Counted from the first letter of the stretch, positions 49,540 to 63,055 are shown. The stretch is DNA of 64,000 nucleotides from Diphasiastrum complanatum (GCA_029204225.1 CM055097.1:3182620-3246619); one strand, 5' to 3'. Numbers and translations are program-made. Notes: generated by a model not told the origin, from the letters alone.

Positions 49540-50780
49540 CAATATGAATTTATTAAGGGTAGGCACATTTTTGACAAGGTTTTGATATTGTTACTACCAT
49601 TGGAAATGCATTGCTTCAATACACTCCTTTAATGGTCATGAAGCTAGATCTTAAAAAAGTATTTAATGTAACTTAACTTGAGCTATAGTTTTCTTTCTTG
49701 CTACAAGAATCTAGGAGTATCAATCAATAAAAGAGCTTCAAGTGTTATCAACATCAATGGAAAGATAGTGTCTAGCATAATGAACTTGAGAAGCGGAGTC
49801 ATTGTCTCTTTTCTTTACACCATAGTGGCCCTTTTCTTAATGAGTGATTTTAAAGAAGCACCAAACAAAGGAAAACATTTTGGTATGAAGCCTCTATCAA
49901 AAAGTAATTTCACATCAAGTGTTCACCAATGACATCACTCTTTTCCTTTAAGCTTTGAAAAAGGACCTAGCAAACATGTGTGGTATCTTTGATCGATTTT
50001 GTAGCATATTTGGTTTGAGTATAAATTGGACAAAATCTTACGCACTCTATGTTGGTCCTCTAGATATTTTGGACTAGCTTATGGAATTTATGCTCATTGG
50101 ATCAAAACTGGTGAGTTAATCACACACTTGGAGATTACTATTGGACTTCAGTATCTAATAAACATAGATTTCATTGGATTTTGACAATATTTCAAAATAT
50201 ATTAACTAAATGGGATACACCCTTTCTATCATTTGCTGACAAAGATTTGTTGCTAAAGTATCTTGTTTTCTTTGTTATGTCCTATTCTGTTGTTCAATAT
50301 AAGGAAAATGAGACAATTTTAGCTTAAAGGATTGGATTGTTGTTGATCGTGATATGTAGATGAAAGGGTGTGTAATACAGAAAAGATCATGGCCTATATC
50401 AATACAATAAAAAAGCATATTATTTCTAAAACATATTGAAGATCAACCATAAAGATAGAATTAGATCTTCAAGACTGCTTTGGCAATAACAACAAAAGTT
50501 GGATGTTGATTGATCATGTTGCTGCTTGTGCAATAGCCAGAAACAACCTAACCTTTGAGTGGTCATTTGTTTATTAGGGATTCCTTGAAACCTAATAATA
50601 TATATATGTTTGATTCCTGATTTGCATCATCATGTTGGCAACTCTAGTGTATCTATAAACTCAACCAAAAACAACTTTCTTTGGATATGGACCATAAAAA
50701 AAGATTACAAGAATTTAGCTATGACGTTGCTTTTACTATTAGTAAAGGTCAATATTACATGTAGGATTGGTATATTTCAA
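49540..50780 (+). mobile_element. LINE reverse transcriptase remnant
   Basis: In shifting plus-strand frames one reads FIKGRHIFDKVL and then MKLDLKKVFN, the plant LINE RT blocks GFIxGRxIxDN and KxDxxKAFD. The frame 49678-49932 follows (INKRASSVININGK). FTNDITLF lies at about 49930 where FADDTLLF is expected, so the catalytic DD has become ND. INWTKS and a later LSFAD-like block (FLSFADKDLLLKYL) near 50220 match the post-RT region. There are many stops; it is inactive. Confidence 0.65.
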
Positions 50781-51279
50781 GTGGAAGATGAAGGATGATT
50801 GGAATGTATGGCTCTTTAGATTAGCATTAAAAAAAAATTCCAGGTGGGTATTTTAATAATGGAGAATCATAACAAAGGGTAACACAAGAGAGATAATTGG
50901 GTACTTACTTCATGATTTCCATATTTTCTTATGAGAATGTTCAATGTTTGCAATTTGGGAGGCCATCAATATGTAGATAGAAATGACATATCGCTTAAAC
51001 ATTTTTAAGTGATCATTGTGGAAATCTTTTGATTGATGACAAACTTTTATTGGTTGTGACATTTGAAGATATAGATATGATGTTTTGTAGAAAGATCATG
51101 GAACTTTATTACCTATGGACTTACAATTGAAAGAGATTAGTTGCTAGTTTACTCCTACATTATCAAAGACAAAGAGTCACCAAATGGTTAAAGCTCAAGC
51201 AATTTGGGGACATGCCTAATGAGCATGCTAATCAGAGACATGATGATACGGGAAATGTGGGAAGTTTCTCAGCAAGATG

Positions 51280-52000
51280 GCTTCTTTTAAAACATTAGTG
51301 GCAACAATGTATTCAAATTTAGTAGACAATATTTCCATAAATGTTTGCTTTGTGTTGTTCCATCCTTTGTTAAACAAGACGACAAAGCCAGATACAAAGT
51401 GTCTAGTGTCAACATCCCCAGCCCAATCAACATCTGTAAATCCTTTGGAAACATTGGTAGTCTGGCTGGCTCCATGTTAGATGCATAAATTCTTTGTGAC
51501 TTGTGGATACTTCAGGACTTCTAGAAGTGCTTTCCAATGTGTCAAATTGGGATTTAATATAAATTCATCTAATGTATGGATAGAATAAGCTAAATCATAT
51601 ATAGTGCAAAACATTGCATACATTATGAACCAATAATGGAATAAAAAGAATAGTGGTTCATACGTTCCTTTTCAGCATTAGTTTATGTACACTGATTTCT
51701 TGAAAATTTTAATGTTGGATCCAAATGACATAGCTCATTTTGCAAATTGTAAATTTTGAATCACATTACGAACATATCTTTGTTGGATTATTCTATCAGC
51801 TCAATCTTTGTATATTTGAATCCCAAGACAAAATGTGCTGGTACTTGGTCTTCCATTTTTTTATATGACAAGATAGCTTTGACATCTTTCAAAAATTATA
51901 GATTGTTGCTGAATATTAAATTATTATCTACAAATAATGTGATAATAATGAAGGATGTAGCAATTGCCTGAAATCATTATGACCAAGATGTTGATTTATA
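51280..52000 (-). mobile_element. Copia RT and RNase H remnant
   Basis: From about 52000 downward the minus strand reads a late RT region (LGFKYTKIELIE), then YAMFCTIYDLAYS, NPNLTHWKALLEVLKY and the RNase H start GFTDVDWAGDVDTRH. It continues through KQTFMEILSTKFEYIVAT to LRNFPHF. This matches the order in intact Copia pol. Frames are broken and both ends missing. Confidence 0.75.
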
Positions 52001-52251
52001 TTCTATATTGATGCTCTAGTGGACTGCTTTACCCACATAGAGCCTTGTGCAATCTAGATCCATTCACATAGTCTATTTTGAGCATGTATATACACAAATT
52101 TAACTAGTGATTGAAAGAAGATTTAGTATTGTAAAGATAATCTAGTTTAATGTAATCAAAGTTAATAAAGTCTTGATCCTAGGCTAAATTGAAATTTGAG
52201 TCGATTTGAGTTTGATATCAACCCAACTAGAGCTGATATTGACCAAGGTAT

Positions 52252-53313
52252 TGTTGGATTTACTCCTTCTACTCTCCTAAAGCCCTTTTTTTTTAATCTG
52301 CCTCCATTCTTGCTGCATATTTACTAACGTTGTCACGCAGCCTGCATATTTACATGCAAATTTGCACAGACGAATAAAAGGCGAAAGAATCGTGAACACT
52401 TTGTTTTTACACATGTTATGGTGACAGGCGAAAAGGGGACACTATCCTACCGAATGCCGAAGGTGCCCTAAAAGCTAAGGCACCGTATGAATCTTCTCCT
52501 AAGGCCATTCGTAAGAGTGACCCACTTTTCGCATCATCACCAACGTTCATTTCAACAATGGCTGACGTCGCACCCTTTTTATGCTCACTCCATGCAGTTG
52601 CGCTAACAGATTGGACAACAATTGCAGCCACCACGATCTCCTATAGACAACACATCCACTCTGTACTTTCACAATCTGCACACCAGTAATATAATGTATA
52701 TATATTGGATACCATCCATGTATTCAACATACACATAGAGAGAGTTAGATGAGAAGCGAGAGAAGAAGAGACTAAGAGAAGAGGTTTCATTCCTCATTAC
52801 CGACAAAATAAGCTTCGTAGGGCACACAATTTCGTCCGCTATTGTATTGTGCTCTGCCGCATTATTACCTTGTGTACATGATATACTTAATCTGATATAG
52901 CTCTTTGTTCTGCATTCAAATCTGTGTTAATATTGCTATGCTTGTTCTTCATTTTGTTTGATCTTTCTAGTTGCTTTTTCTGGTAATAGACGATCAACTT
53001 TTAGTCTCGTCTTTCGCGAATAATTTGTGACTAATTATTAGTCGAGCACAGTCTAGCTCTTCACGAATCATTCATGACAGATAAATTGTTTGCAATTCGT
53101 GACAAATTATTCATCTAGTGCTTCATCCATTAAATGTTTGGCTACGTAATCTAGAATGACTGTGATTTCTATCACTGAAGTTCTCTTCATTCTGATAGGC
53201 GTAGTCATGCTTACGGAGAGAGTCAAATAATTCATTCCATTGCGCACGAACATTTTCTATTCGAGTTCGCTTCTTGTTCGTTTGTTGTTCGAGTTCGTTT
53301 CTCATTCATGTTC

Positions 53314-53406
<93 letters not shown>

Positions 53407-53411
53407 CAACA
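52252..53411 (+). repeat. 5' LTR of the full-length Copia element
   Basis: It begins TGTTGGATTTACTCC and ends CCACAACA, 1160 bp. It pairs with 57577-58650 over its whole length. It includes imperfect repeats of 'attcgtgacaaattattc' (about 53020-53115) and a long (TC)n array near its 3' end, which is short in the other LTR. The GTAT before it matches the GTAT shortly after the 3' LTR, a likely target duplication. Confidence 0.93.
53319..53404. repeat. (TC)n microsatellite in the 5' LTR
   Basis: About 43 TC units. The matching place in the 3' LTR (58625-58643) has a C run and only a few CT units, so the array expanded after insertion. Confidence 0.97.
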
Positions 53412-53423
53412 TGGTATCAGACT
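53412..53423 (+). other. Copia primer-binding site
   Basis: 'tggtatcagact' directly follows the 5' LTR and matches the standard initiator tRNA-Met site except at its end. Confidence 0.8.
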
Positions 53424-53562
53424 TATCTTCATAGCTTGGTTAGCTTCCACAGTACAAGACTCTACTAGCCGATAGAGTAATTGTTTTCTTGTTTAGTAAA
53501 TATCAGCTTTTCATACTTAAGTCACTGATAGTTTTTCCTATCACTTAGACTAATTCTTCCAC

Positions 53563-56500
53563 ATGGATTTCCAAGGGAAAGCCAGTCCTATCATGGACAA
53601 GCTTGATGGAGCCAATTACCATCTGTGAAAATTTAAGATGAAAACTATACTAATGGCAAAAGAATTGTTCGACGTTTTTACAGGTGCAGAAGGGAAACCC
53701 GAAGCAAATGACGTGACAATCGCTAGATGCAAGCTGTAAGGATAGAAAAGCTTTTGCGCTGATCATCCTCAACATCATGGATACCCAGATTGGCCATGTA
53801 TGTGAGGCTCAGACATCGAAAAAAGTCTAGGACATCTTGAGCACACTATATGAAGTGCGAGATATAGCTTCTAAGCTACATCTCAGGAAGAAATTCTACT
53901 CCCTCAAGATGACGAATGGTGATTCTCTGCAGAATTACATTAATCAATTCAAGAACCTGCTAAGACAAATGGCCACTGTCGGATCTGTCATAGACGATCA
54001 AGACGCAATGATGCAACTGCTTACAAGCTTGCCAAGTTCTTACGACAGCTGGGTGATGATCATAACGACTCATCCAGAATTGACTCTTTCGAGAGTCATT
54101 ACTATGTTGTTGCAGGAAGACACGCGAAGGAACGAAGCCTCGAGTTCCTCAGCTGATTCTCACACCTTGTACACCAACAAGAGCATGACAAAGTAGAAGA
54201 AGAAAAAAGGCCCGAAGCAATCAAAGCCAGACCAAAAACCAGCTCAGCATAAGGAACAGTTGAATCCACAGACAAAGAAGAAGTTGTTCTGTAGATACTG
54301 CAAACAAAACAACCACAAAATTCAAGACTACCGAATACTTCAAGCGAAGAACAATAGCAAGGGACAGTCGAATCAAGTGGCAAATGCAACTGTAGAAGCT
54401 CCACAACCTATTCAAGAAGCAGATCATGATGCCTTCATGACCAACCATCAAGAAGCATCTGGCGACAGTTCTTGGTTTCTGGATTTTGGAGCCACTCAGC
54501 ACATGACTAGCCTCATTGGCTGTTTCGAGTCCTATACACCTTACAGTACCTCGGTGACAATATCACACAAGCTATCAAAGGTGAAGGCACTGTAAGATTA
54601 AGCTTTGCAAATCATCAATCTAAGCTACTCTCTAAAGTCCTATATGTACCAAATTTATCTACAAATATGCTCTTTGTAAGTAGAATCATAGATTTAGGAC
54701 ATAGAGTAGAGTTTGAATGTGATCAGTGTAAAGTATTTGATAGGACTAGCAAGATCCTAGCACTCAGAAAGAGGCATGGATACTTGTATAAATTAAGTCA
54801 TTGTTTTTTTGCCTCTAGTCAGGCTCTCAGTACTTCAATTCATACAAATAAAGATTTACTTTGGCATTATAGACTTGGTCATTTAAATCATGCTGCTGTA
54901 CAATGAATGTCTAGACAATCTATTGTTCTTGATCTCGACTATCCTCGCGAAAAAGTCGAGTTACCTATCTGTCAAGACTATCTAGTTGGTATACTGACTA
55001 GGAAACCATTTAAGTCAAGCCATCACCATGTTGCTAGAGGATTGCTAGATGTTGTACATTCAGATATTTGTGTCCCGATGAAAAATCCTTCGTTGAAGGA
55101 TGCCAAGTATTTTATAACCTTTATTGATGAATTCTCCAAAAGGACGATGGTGTATTTCATAAAGAAGAAATCAGAAGCCTTCAACTGCTTCAGAATATTC
55201 AAGGAGCGTGCAGAAAAGGACACTGGAAGGACGATCAAGGCCCTAAGGTCAGACAATGGTGGAGAATACATCTTTGTCGAGTTTAAGGAGTACTATCAAA
55301 GCCAAGGCATCGAGCAGCAATTCATCACTCCTTACAGTCCTCAGTCTAATGGCTTAGCTAAGAGGAAGAACCGTACTTTGGTCGAATCTGCTAAGTGTAT
55401 GCTATCGCATGCATCGTTGTCCAAGAGATTCTGGGCTGAAGCTGTATCCACTGTAGCTTACCTCCAGAATAGATGTTCGACCAAGGCCCTCTCAGAATAG
55501 ACACCCCACGAGGTGTGGACAGGCTCTAAGCCTTCTTTGAAGAACCTAAGAGTGTTCGGGTGCATGTTCTACGCGCAGATCCCAAAAGACACAAGGAAGA
55601 AATTGGACTTCCAAGGTCTCAAGACCATCCTGATCGGATATACTTTGTCTAATAATACCTACAAGTTGTATGATCCTGATATCCAGCAAATATTATATAG
55701 CCGAGATACAGTCTTTATCGAGGATCAATTCGTCGACCTCAAAGGCAAGGATATTGCTCAAGAAGAACCTACATATCATGCCATTGACATGATAGTCCGT
55801 GCTTCTGGCTCATGCGTGTCTATTGTCAACCCACTTCAAGATAGCGAATCAGACGAAGATGTTGCTGCTACCCAGCAACAAGTCCCAAGAGCGGTTCATC
55901 AGTCGAATCATCCCAGAAGATCAAGCCGAGTGCGCACACAGCCCACAAGGTATACTCCTGAGTCTGCTTGTCTCTTAATGCAGGAACCGACGACAGTCGA
56001 AGAGGCACTTAGCAACCAGACTCTGATCTCTAGAGAGAAGCCATGGACAGAGAGTATTCCTCTCTGATATAGAATCAAACATGGTTATCAGTTGAAGCTC
56101 CTATTGGATGCAATATTATTGATTGCAAATGGATCTTTAAGATCAAATATAATGCCAATAGCGCAATTGATCGAAGGAAGGCTAAACTAGTAGCACGAGG
56201 ATTCACCCAGATCCCGAATGTCGACTACAGTGAGACTTTTAGTCTAGTCATCAAACATTCGTCGATCAGAATGCTCTTGTCTTATGCTGCAACTGCCGAC
56301 CTCGAAGTACATCAACTTGATGTAAAAACAGCCTATCTAAACGAAGTCATACAAGAAGATATCTAAATGATCCAGCCTGAAGGATAAGTTCTGGAAGGCA
56401 TGAAGAATCATGTCTGTAAACTCCACAAAGCACTATACGGCTTAAAATAGTCTGCCAGAGCTTGGTTTCAGAGGATCAACACATTCATCATTGAACAAGG

Positions 56501-57505
56501 ATTCAAACCAAGCACTGCTGATTGCAACGTTTATTCAAGGTCAGTGCAGCAATCCTTCATTATCATCACCTTGTACGTTGATGATACGTTGCTCTTCAGC
56601 AACAATACCGAAATGGTCAAGGATGCAAAACAAATGTTGTTCTCAGAATTCGACATGACTGATCTGGACGAAGCTCACTTATGTCTTGGAATTCAAATCC
56701 ACAAAGACAGAGCAAATCGACTGATTCATATCACTCAACAAAGGTATCTTCACAATGTTCTTAACAAATACAATTTGACGAACTGTAAATCAGCTCACTC
56801 ACCAATGGATCCAAGCTTGCATATGTCAAAGGACCAATTTCCCCAGACCAAGCAGGAAGAGGAGCAGATGAGAGAATATCCGTATCGATCGATACTTGGA
56901 TCTCTCATGTACGCAATGGTCTGTACAAGACCAAATATCTCTTTTGTTGTAAGCTCACTCAGCCAATGTATGGCTAATCCTGGCATTACCCATTGGAAGG
57001 CTCTTATTCGAGCATGAGATATATTCGAGCTACCATGGACCAGTGCATCTGCTATGGAGATGTCAACAACGACAATCTTCATTAGCTCAGTGGCTATTCT
57101 GATGCAAGCTCGGGAGGAGATGCAGACAATCGTAAATCCACATCTGGATTTACATTCTTCTTCAACGATGGTCCTATTTCATGGAACAGTCATAAGCAAA
57201 CCTCTATCGCACTTTCTTCTACTGAAGCAGAATACATTGCTGCTTCTCAATCTATTAAGGAAGTGTTTTGATTGAGAAATTTGTTGTCAAACATCAATCT
57301 GTATCAGGACAGCCCCACAATTTTGTTTTGTGATAACAAAGTACTATTGCCTTATCGGCCAACCCTAGATTTCATTTTAGGAGTAAGCACATTGAGATCA
57401 GATATCACTACATCAGGGGCAAGGTTCTTGAAGGGAGGTAAGCTTAACATACTGCAGAATGCAGGACAAGGTTGCAGACATTTTCACAAAAGCACTCAGT
57501 ATTAA
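53563..57505 (+). mobile_element. Copia gag-pol, complete domain order but inactivated
   Basis: Gag starts at ATG 53563 (LDGANYHL, then a stop where Trp is expected) and continues at 53837-54196. A zinc knuckle near 54290 (CRYCKQNNHKIQDY) lacks its last Cys. The protease near 54480 reads LDFGATQHMT, so the active-site DSGA is DFGA. GAG-pre-integrase (WHYRLGHLN) and integrase (54907-55500, then 55513-56067) follow. The integrase has HSDIC and RSDNGGEY, but LAKRKNRT replaces AERKNRT, so the catalytic Glu is Lys. RT pieces run from 56085 to 57017 with LYVDDTLLFS intact. RNase H at about 57085-57480 includes SSTEAEYIAAS. At least eight stops or frameshifts are present. Confidence 0.92.
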
Positions 57506-57566
57506 TGCACAAAACAAATTTTGTGCATTGCTCAGTTTGAAAATCAAGGCATTCACGGATCCAGAT

Positions 57567-57576
57567 TAAGGGGGGG
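57567..57576 (+). other. Polypurine tract of the Copia element
   Basis: A purine run 'aaggggggg' lies immediately before the TGTTGG start of the 3' LTR. Confidence 0.8.
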
Positions 57577-58650
57577 TGTTGGATTTACTCCTTCTACTCT
57601 CCTAAATCCTTTTTTTTTTTTTTTAATTTGCCTCCATTTTTCCTGCATATTTACTAACGTTGTCACGCAGCCTGCATATTTACACGCAAATTTGCATAGA
57701 CGAATAAAAGATGAAAGAATCACAAACACTATGTTTTTACACATGTTATGGCGAAAAGGGGACACTATCCTACCGAATGCCGAAGGTGCCCTAAAAGCTA
57801 AGGCATCCTATAAATCTTATCCTAAGGCCATTCGTAAGAGTGATCCACTTTTTGCATCATCACCAACTTTCACTTCAACACTGGTTGACGTTGCACCCTT
57901 TTTACGCTCACTCCATGCAGTTGCCGCTAACAAATTGGACAACAATTGTAGCCACCCACGATCTTCTACAGACATCACATCCACTCTGTACTTTCACATC
58001 TGCACACCTGTAATGTTATGCATATATATTGGATACCATTCGTGTATTCAACATACACATAGAGAGAGAGTTAGATGAGAAGCGAGAGAAGAAGAGACTA
58101 AGAGAAGAGGTTTCATTCCTCATTACAGACAAAATAAGCTTCGTAGGGCATGCAGTTTCGTCCGCTATTGTATTGTGCTCTGCCGCATTATTAACTTGTA
58201 TACATGATATACTTAATCTGATACAGCTCTTTGTTTTGCATTCAGATCTGTGTTAATATTGCTATGCTTGTTTTCATTTGGTCTGATCTTTCTAGTTGCT
58301 CTTTCTGGTAATAGACGATCAACTTTTAGTCTTGTCTTTCATGAATAATTCGTGACTAATTATTTGTCTAGCTCTTCGCAAATCATTCACGACAAATAAT
58401 TTGTCTTGCAATTTGCGACAAATTATTCATCTAGCGCTTTATCCATTAAATGTTTGGCTACGTAATCTAGAATCACTGTGATTTCTATCACTAAAGTTCT
58501 CTTCATTCTGATAGGCGTAGTCATGCTTACGGAGAGAGTTAAATAATTCATTCCGCTGCGCACGAACATTTTCTGTTCGAGTTCGCTTCTCGTTTGTTTC
58601 TTGTTCATGTTCGTCATTTATTCTCCCCCCCCCCCTCTCTCTCCATAACA
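57577..58650 (+). repeat. 3' LTR of the full-length Copia element
   Basis: Starts TGTTGGATTTACTCC and ends CCATAACA. It is 1074 bp and differs from the 5' LTR by scattered substitutions, small indels and the short microsatellite. The differences point to an insertion that is not very recent. Confidence 0.93.
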
Positions 58651-59439
58651 AGTATAATATTGACCTAGAGCTAATATCAATCTAAGGTCAATTCAAACTC
58701 CATTTTGACCTTTGGTTTCTAATCTACAAATTGAATTTTTTTAGGTATGTACAAACTTTTATAGGAGACACAATTGTAGTGGACTTTTAGTTTTTATATA
58801 AATCCAATAGTTAGTCCTCTATTGGTAAATGTATATTTAATCGATTGTAGGGTGATTTGGCTGATTGGTTCTTCACATAGTTTTTTTGAAGGTCTTCGTG
58901 TTATTTAAGGCTTGTGAGTGAGTTTTTGGTGGTTGAATCATGTTTTTTTTGGAAAATAGCTACTTGTGAAAAATAGGCAAAATCTAGCTTGATCTTTTGC
59001 AATATCATGTACACAGTGAAATTTCACATGTGTGGAGCATGTTCCCACGTGTGGAGGGTAGCCATAATCTTTTTAATTCATTTATGAAGAGTTTGAATAG
59101 TCAATAGGCCTTAATCTTGAGTTTGGGGGTACTTTGACTTTTCTACCCCATTCACACATGTTAGTAGGTGATTAGTCCAACTTTGGTGTGTGATGTAGCT
59201 CGAGGTAGGCTAGGCTTCTTACACATGGCATGATAGTAGAGGGCTAGTGACACTTTCCTATGTGTTGTCATGAAGTCATGTGACCAATCAAAAGTGAAAT
59301 GTTTTGAGCACTGGTATACTTATGAAAAAGAACTAACAACCTATGAGGATGTATACAACATTTTTCTACACGTAGAATAGAAGTGAGAGGTTGTAAAAGC
59401 TTGTAGTGAATTATCAAACAACTAGGCCTTATCTTCAAT
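58651..59439. other. Flank of the Copia insertion; no gene seen
   Basis: The first 40 bases ('gagctaatatcaatctaagg') resemble the sequence just before the 5' LTR ('gagctgatattgaccaagg'), a local duplication separate from the target duplication. No coding frame was recognised. Confidence 0.4.
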
Positions 59440-59900
59440 AGAGCAAGCATTGCTAACAAAGAAACCCTATAGTAGAACATTAGACAACAAGAAGAAAAAT
59501 AAAAAATGTTGTGACTGACATAAGAATGGGCCTTGGGCCAAAGATTGTCAAAATAAAGGATATATATCAATGAAGGCAAACTAAAGTAGCAATCAATTAA
59601 ATGTGTTTGTTGTTGCATTGGCTTCACAAGACAATGACAATAATTGATTTAGGGGCAACACAACACATGATTGACAATTGACAATGGTTTCTCCAATTCA
59701 CTCCATTGGTGACAATGTAGCGCAAGCGTTTAATGGGGATAAAATCTTAAACTTGCACCCCAAATAAAAGTACCCATCATTTTTGAGCGGAAAGGTAAGG
59801 AATATCTTGAATGTGTTTTTTGTGACATGCTTAAAGAAAAGTATAATAACTATTTTCTGAAAATTGTCAACTACTTTTCTAGCTTTTTAGTTAGTTTTGC
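59440..59900 (+). mobile_element. Copia gag-protease scrap
   Basis: A zinc knuckle near 59495 reads CCD, stop, HKNG, then WAKDCQ, with one Cys codon changed to TGA and the His to Pro. A protease-like block near 59640 reads IIDLGATQHMIDN, stop, QWF, where DSGATQHMT is expected. This matches the Copia order gag-knuckle-protease. It is heavily decayed, with nothing further downstream. Confidence 0.6.
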
Positions 59901-61564
59901 AATTTGAGCCTAAATGAGGCCAAATTATTTTGTACACACAAAAGTTCATTTTTAGGTTTACTTGGCAATTTTGGCCAATATGACTAGTTTAGGTCAAGTT
60001 TTGGATAAGCTAAGCCAAATGACTCTAGAGAAAGGAGAAAGAGAGTCATCACTTTTAGCTATAAATAGTAGGCTCTTTGCTGGAATAGCATTAGGAGCAA
60101 CTTCATAGGTGCATATGTCATTGAAGAAAGAGTTCTTTTATGCTTTGAAAAAAATGTTGAAACATCTCACAAACGAGATTATCACAATTTCTAGGTCTTT
60201 GAATTGTTTGCCAAATATTTGTTTATCGATTACTATTTGAGGATATTGAAATGCATAATAAATTTAACGACCTTAAGAATAGGTTTTACATGTAAATAAT
60301 ACATGGATGACATAATTGACTTACAAAGCATGTCTCAAATTTGGTGTACTTTATAGTTTTTGATCTTGAATTTGATGCAACATTCTCATCGAAGTATGGC
60401 CTCAAAATTTGTTTATAGGTATACGATGTTTCCACATTCATTTATTCCTCCAACTTCTCTACATTTTATTGGCTATTTATGAGATTGTGCTAAACATCAT
60501 AATGCTATAAAGCCATCATTGGTTTGAACTTGTACCCTTTATAGGGTTTCATTTACATTGAAAGCAAGGAAAAACTTTCAAGTCAAGCTTTTCTTATTTT
60601 TCTTCCAGAGGCATAGTATCTCAGGATCTTCTTAGATCAAAGTGTTAATCTTGTCTATGTACTTGTAGTGCAATCACATTTGTAGCACTCTTTTGTCGTA
60701 AAATAAGTTTCAGCTTCTTTGATGAATAAAACACATTCATATCCTTCGGGGGAATATGTTTTCTTTTTGCATTTTTTTTAAGGTCCATGTAAAACACAAT
60801 TTATGGAAAAAAAACAACTATTTTCTTGTTTGGTAAGGTTTGCCTTCTCAGCCCTTCCATCGTTGGATGAGCTTTGCATTGGGTTACCGCCCTAGGCAGC
60901 AGGTCCTGCCCTGCCGAAAGAGCCTCAGAGTGTGTATAGCAAAATAATAAGCCAAAAGTGAAAACACTGAATCCTGTTGGATAAATTTTCATTACAAATT
61001 TTGGTTAGCATATTAATATGGAAATCAAGTCTATGTGGTTAATTCATGCACATTGCTAAGATTCTTCTATGACAGATCAGTAACACGATTCATAAATTTC
61101 ATTCACGTAACATCAAAATTGAAAAGAAAAGTTACAGTTCTAAACAATTCCAGAACACAGACTCAGCATTGCACCAGGGGCATTCTAGCCAGCAACATTG
61201 CATGCAGCTAAATGATTATTTGAAAAAATTATACTCTTTGCACTGAAATTGGCTAAAAGCCACAAGGTGAATCAAGCATATCCCCTGATATAGGTGAATG
61301 TTGCTATGTATCAGGGTTACTATATAATATAAGCTAACAAATTTTGCTATACAAAACCTCAATCTATTGCTAAACTGTTCTGCTGTAACGCTTTTTGGTA
61401 ATATCAACCCGTGGGAGCACAGAGAAATGTTCTGCTATAAATTATGGCATAGGACAGGATACCTTGCATTGATAGCAAGTCTTGCTTGTGTTGGATCCAT
61501 CAGAGCTCCTGCATTCTTGATTTATATGAGGAAAGAGATTGCTGCTGGGCTTATGTCAAGCCGT
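59901..61564. other. No gene seen; 3' flank of the methyltransferase gene
   Basis: It contains a canonical TATA-like 'gctataaatag' near 60058 with no recognisable gene after it, possibly an old LTR promoter. The segment next to 61564 should hold the 3' UTR of the minus-strand methyltransferase gene. Confidence 0.4.
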
Positions 61565-62813
61565 TCAGAGTTCTAGAACTTTGTAGAATTCTAAAACAGA
61601 CATGGAATCAATAGTGCAGATCACTTTAATCCCTGCAAACCCAGCAGCAAGGGCCAGATCCTTGAATTCTTCCTCGGTGCGCTCCTTTCCACCTTGATTG
61701 TAGGCCAGCATGAGCAGATCTACGCTGTAGCCAACTTTGGCAGCAAGACTATGATCTACTGTAGCAGGCAACACAGCGTCTACCACAATCACTTTGCCGG
61801 CGTCGGGAACAGACTTGTAGCAATTTTTGAGGATTGTGAGGCAGTGATCATCGCTCCAATCGTGCAAGATCCACTGCAAAAACCCGCAAGTAGTCAATCT
61901 CCACAGTACCAAAAAGTCCAGGGGAAAAGGATTCGATAAAAGGACTAGCTCAAATGCTTTATAGAAAAAAAAGCTTTAGTACCTTCATGAAGATGGCTTC
62001 TCCTGAAGGCACGCTTTCAAACATGTTCCCACCAACGTGCTCTACACCAGGATATTGTGGGGCAAGAGCCACAACATGAGGCTGATCGAAATTTATCCCT
62101 TGAATGTGGGGATATTTCGACACAATCATGTTGAGCGATGATCCGAATCCTCCCCCTACATCAACCAGTTTGCTGATGTTCTTAAAGCCATCATATGCAT
62201 CAAGGGTAGCTTTCATGAAGAGTGTTGAGTGGCTTCCCATGGCGGTGTTGAAGAGCTTGTCCAAGCGAGGATCTTCTGTCCCCAGCTGGAATGCATTCTT
62301 GCCATGAGCTTTGAAGAAAGGCTCTCCTCCATCCAGCACTGCCTCAGGAAGGTACTGCCATGAGGCCATGAACACTTTATCCTGGTTCATCACAACCAGA
62401 GGTGCCAATGACATGCCCATCTCATCCTTGATTAGATACTTGCAAAGAGGAGTGAGTCCATATCTGCTCTCTTTCTTACCATCTACCTCCACAATTGTGT
62501 CACTGAGAATTTCTCTGGATGCAAGAAGCTTAAGGATGCGGTCAAGGTAGACAGCAGATTTGGTCGTAGTGGTAGGAATGTGAGCAACAATGTCTTTTGC
62601 AGAGATGGGTTCAGTAGGGCTCACTTTGTTGATGATCTCAAACACATCCAGAATAATGGCTGCTCTGAGAGCCATGGGAACTGTGCTCAAAGTGCCCAGC
62701 TCCAATACCTTCATTCTCTCCAAGTTCTGTACCTTGGTGGGCTCTGCTTCTTTCTCTTCCACCTTGGAAGCTGCCCCATTCTCTTCCACCAGTCCAATCT
62801 TGTCAGAACCCAT
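61565..62813 (-). CDS. COMT-family S-adenosylmethionine O-methyltransferase, two exons
   Basis: Exon 1 is 62813-61983 (277 codons) and exon 2 is 61873-61565. The 109-bp intron has GTACTA at its start and TTTTGCAG at its end, and the join is in phase, giving 379 residues. The N-terminal dimerisation domain (about 30-130) is followed by the SAM site VDVGGGFGSS (217-226), the FDQPHV acidic residue (Asp243) and the catalytic WILHDW (His281). GGKERTEEEF holds the catalytic Glu341. The usual Glu of AECILP is Asp309 here. Length and motifs are normal for caffeic acid/flavonoid-type enzymes, which methylate phenolic hydroxyls in the cytosol. The exact substrate cannot be told. The acidic N-terminal 25 residues are longer than in angiosperm COMT. 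The start is the first ATG after a 5' UTR. Confidence 0.93.
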
Positions 62814-62969
62814 CTCTCCTCGCCCTTTTCCTCTCTATCTGTGAAATTATTTTGTGCTTCGAAGTTCCTCTGCAGCCTTCCGAAAAAAGTCGCTCTCTTT
62901 CTCTCTGATAACAGAGATGGAGCACAAAAGAAAACGTGAGCTGCTGTGAGACTCGAAGAAGAGAAGCGC

Positions 62970-62981
62970 GAATTATATAGA
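62970..62981 (-). promoter_or_regulatory. Candidate TATA box of the methyltransferase gene
   Basis: On the minus strand 'ctatataatt' lies about 160 bases upstream of the ATG at 62813. This would give a 5' UTR of about 130 bases. A CT array lies a further 75-105 bases upstream. Confidence 0.5.
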
Positions 62982-63051
62982 ATTTAGAAAACGTCAAGTT
63001 AGAATAGGTACACCTACTGCTTTCCTTTGCTTGTGGCCAGGACAAGGACAC

Positions 63052-63055
<4 letters not shown>

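Noticed and set aside
53232-53468. Ser-Leu and Arg-Glu open frames inside an LTR
   Set aside because: Again a (TC)n array, within the Copia 5' LTR.
57521-58078. 185-residue open frame in the 3' LTR of the Copia element
   Set aside because: It lies inside non-coding LTR sequence and is not preserved in the 5' LTR.
62104-62939. Plus-strand frames opposite the methyltransferase
   Set aside because: They are antisense shadows of a clearly coding minus-strand exon.
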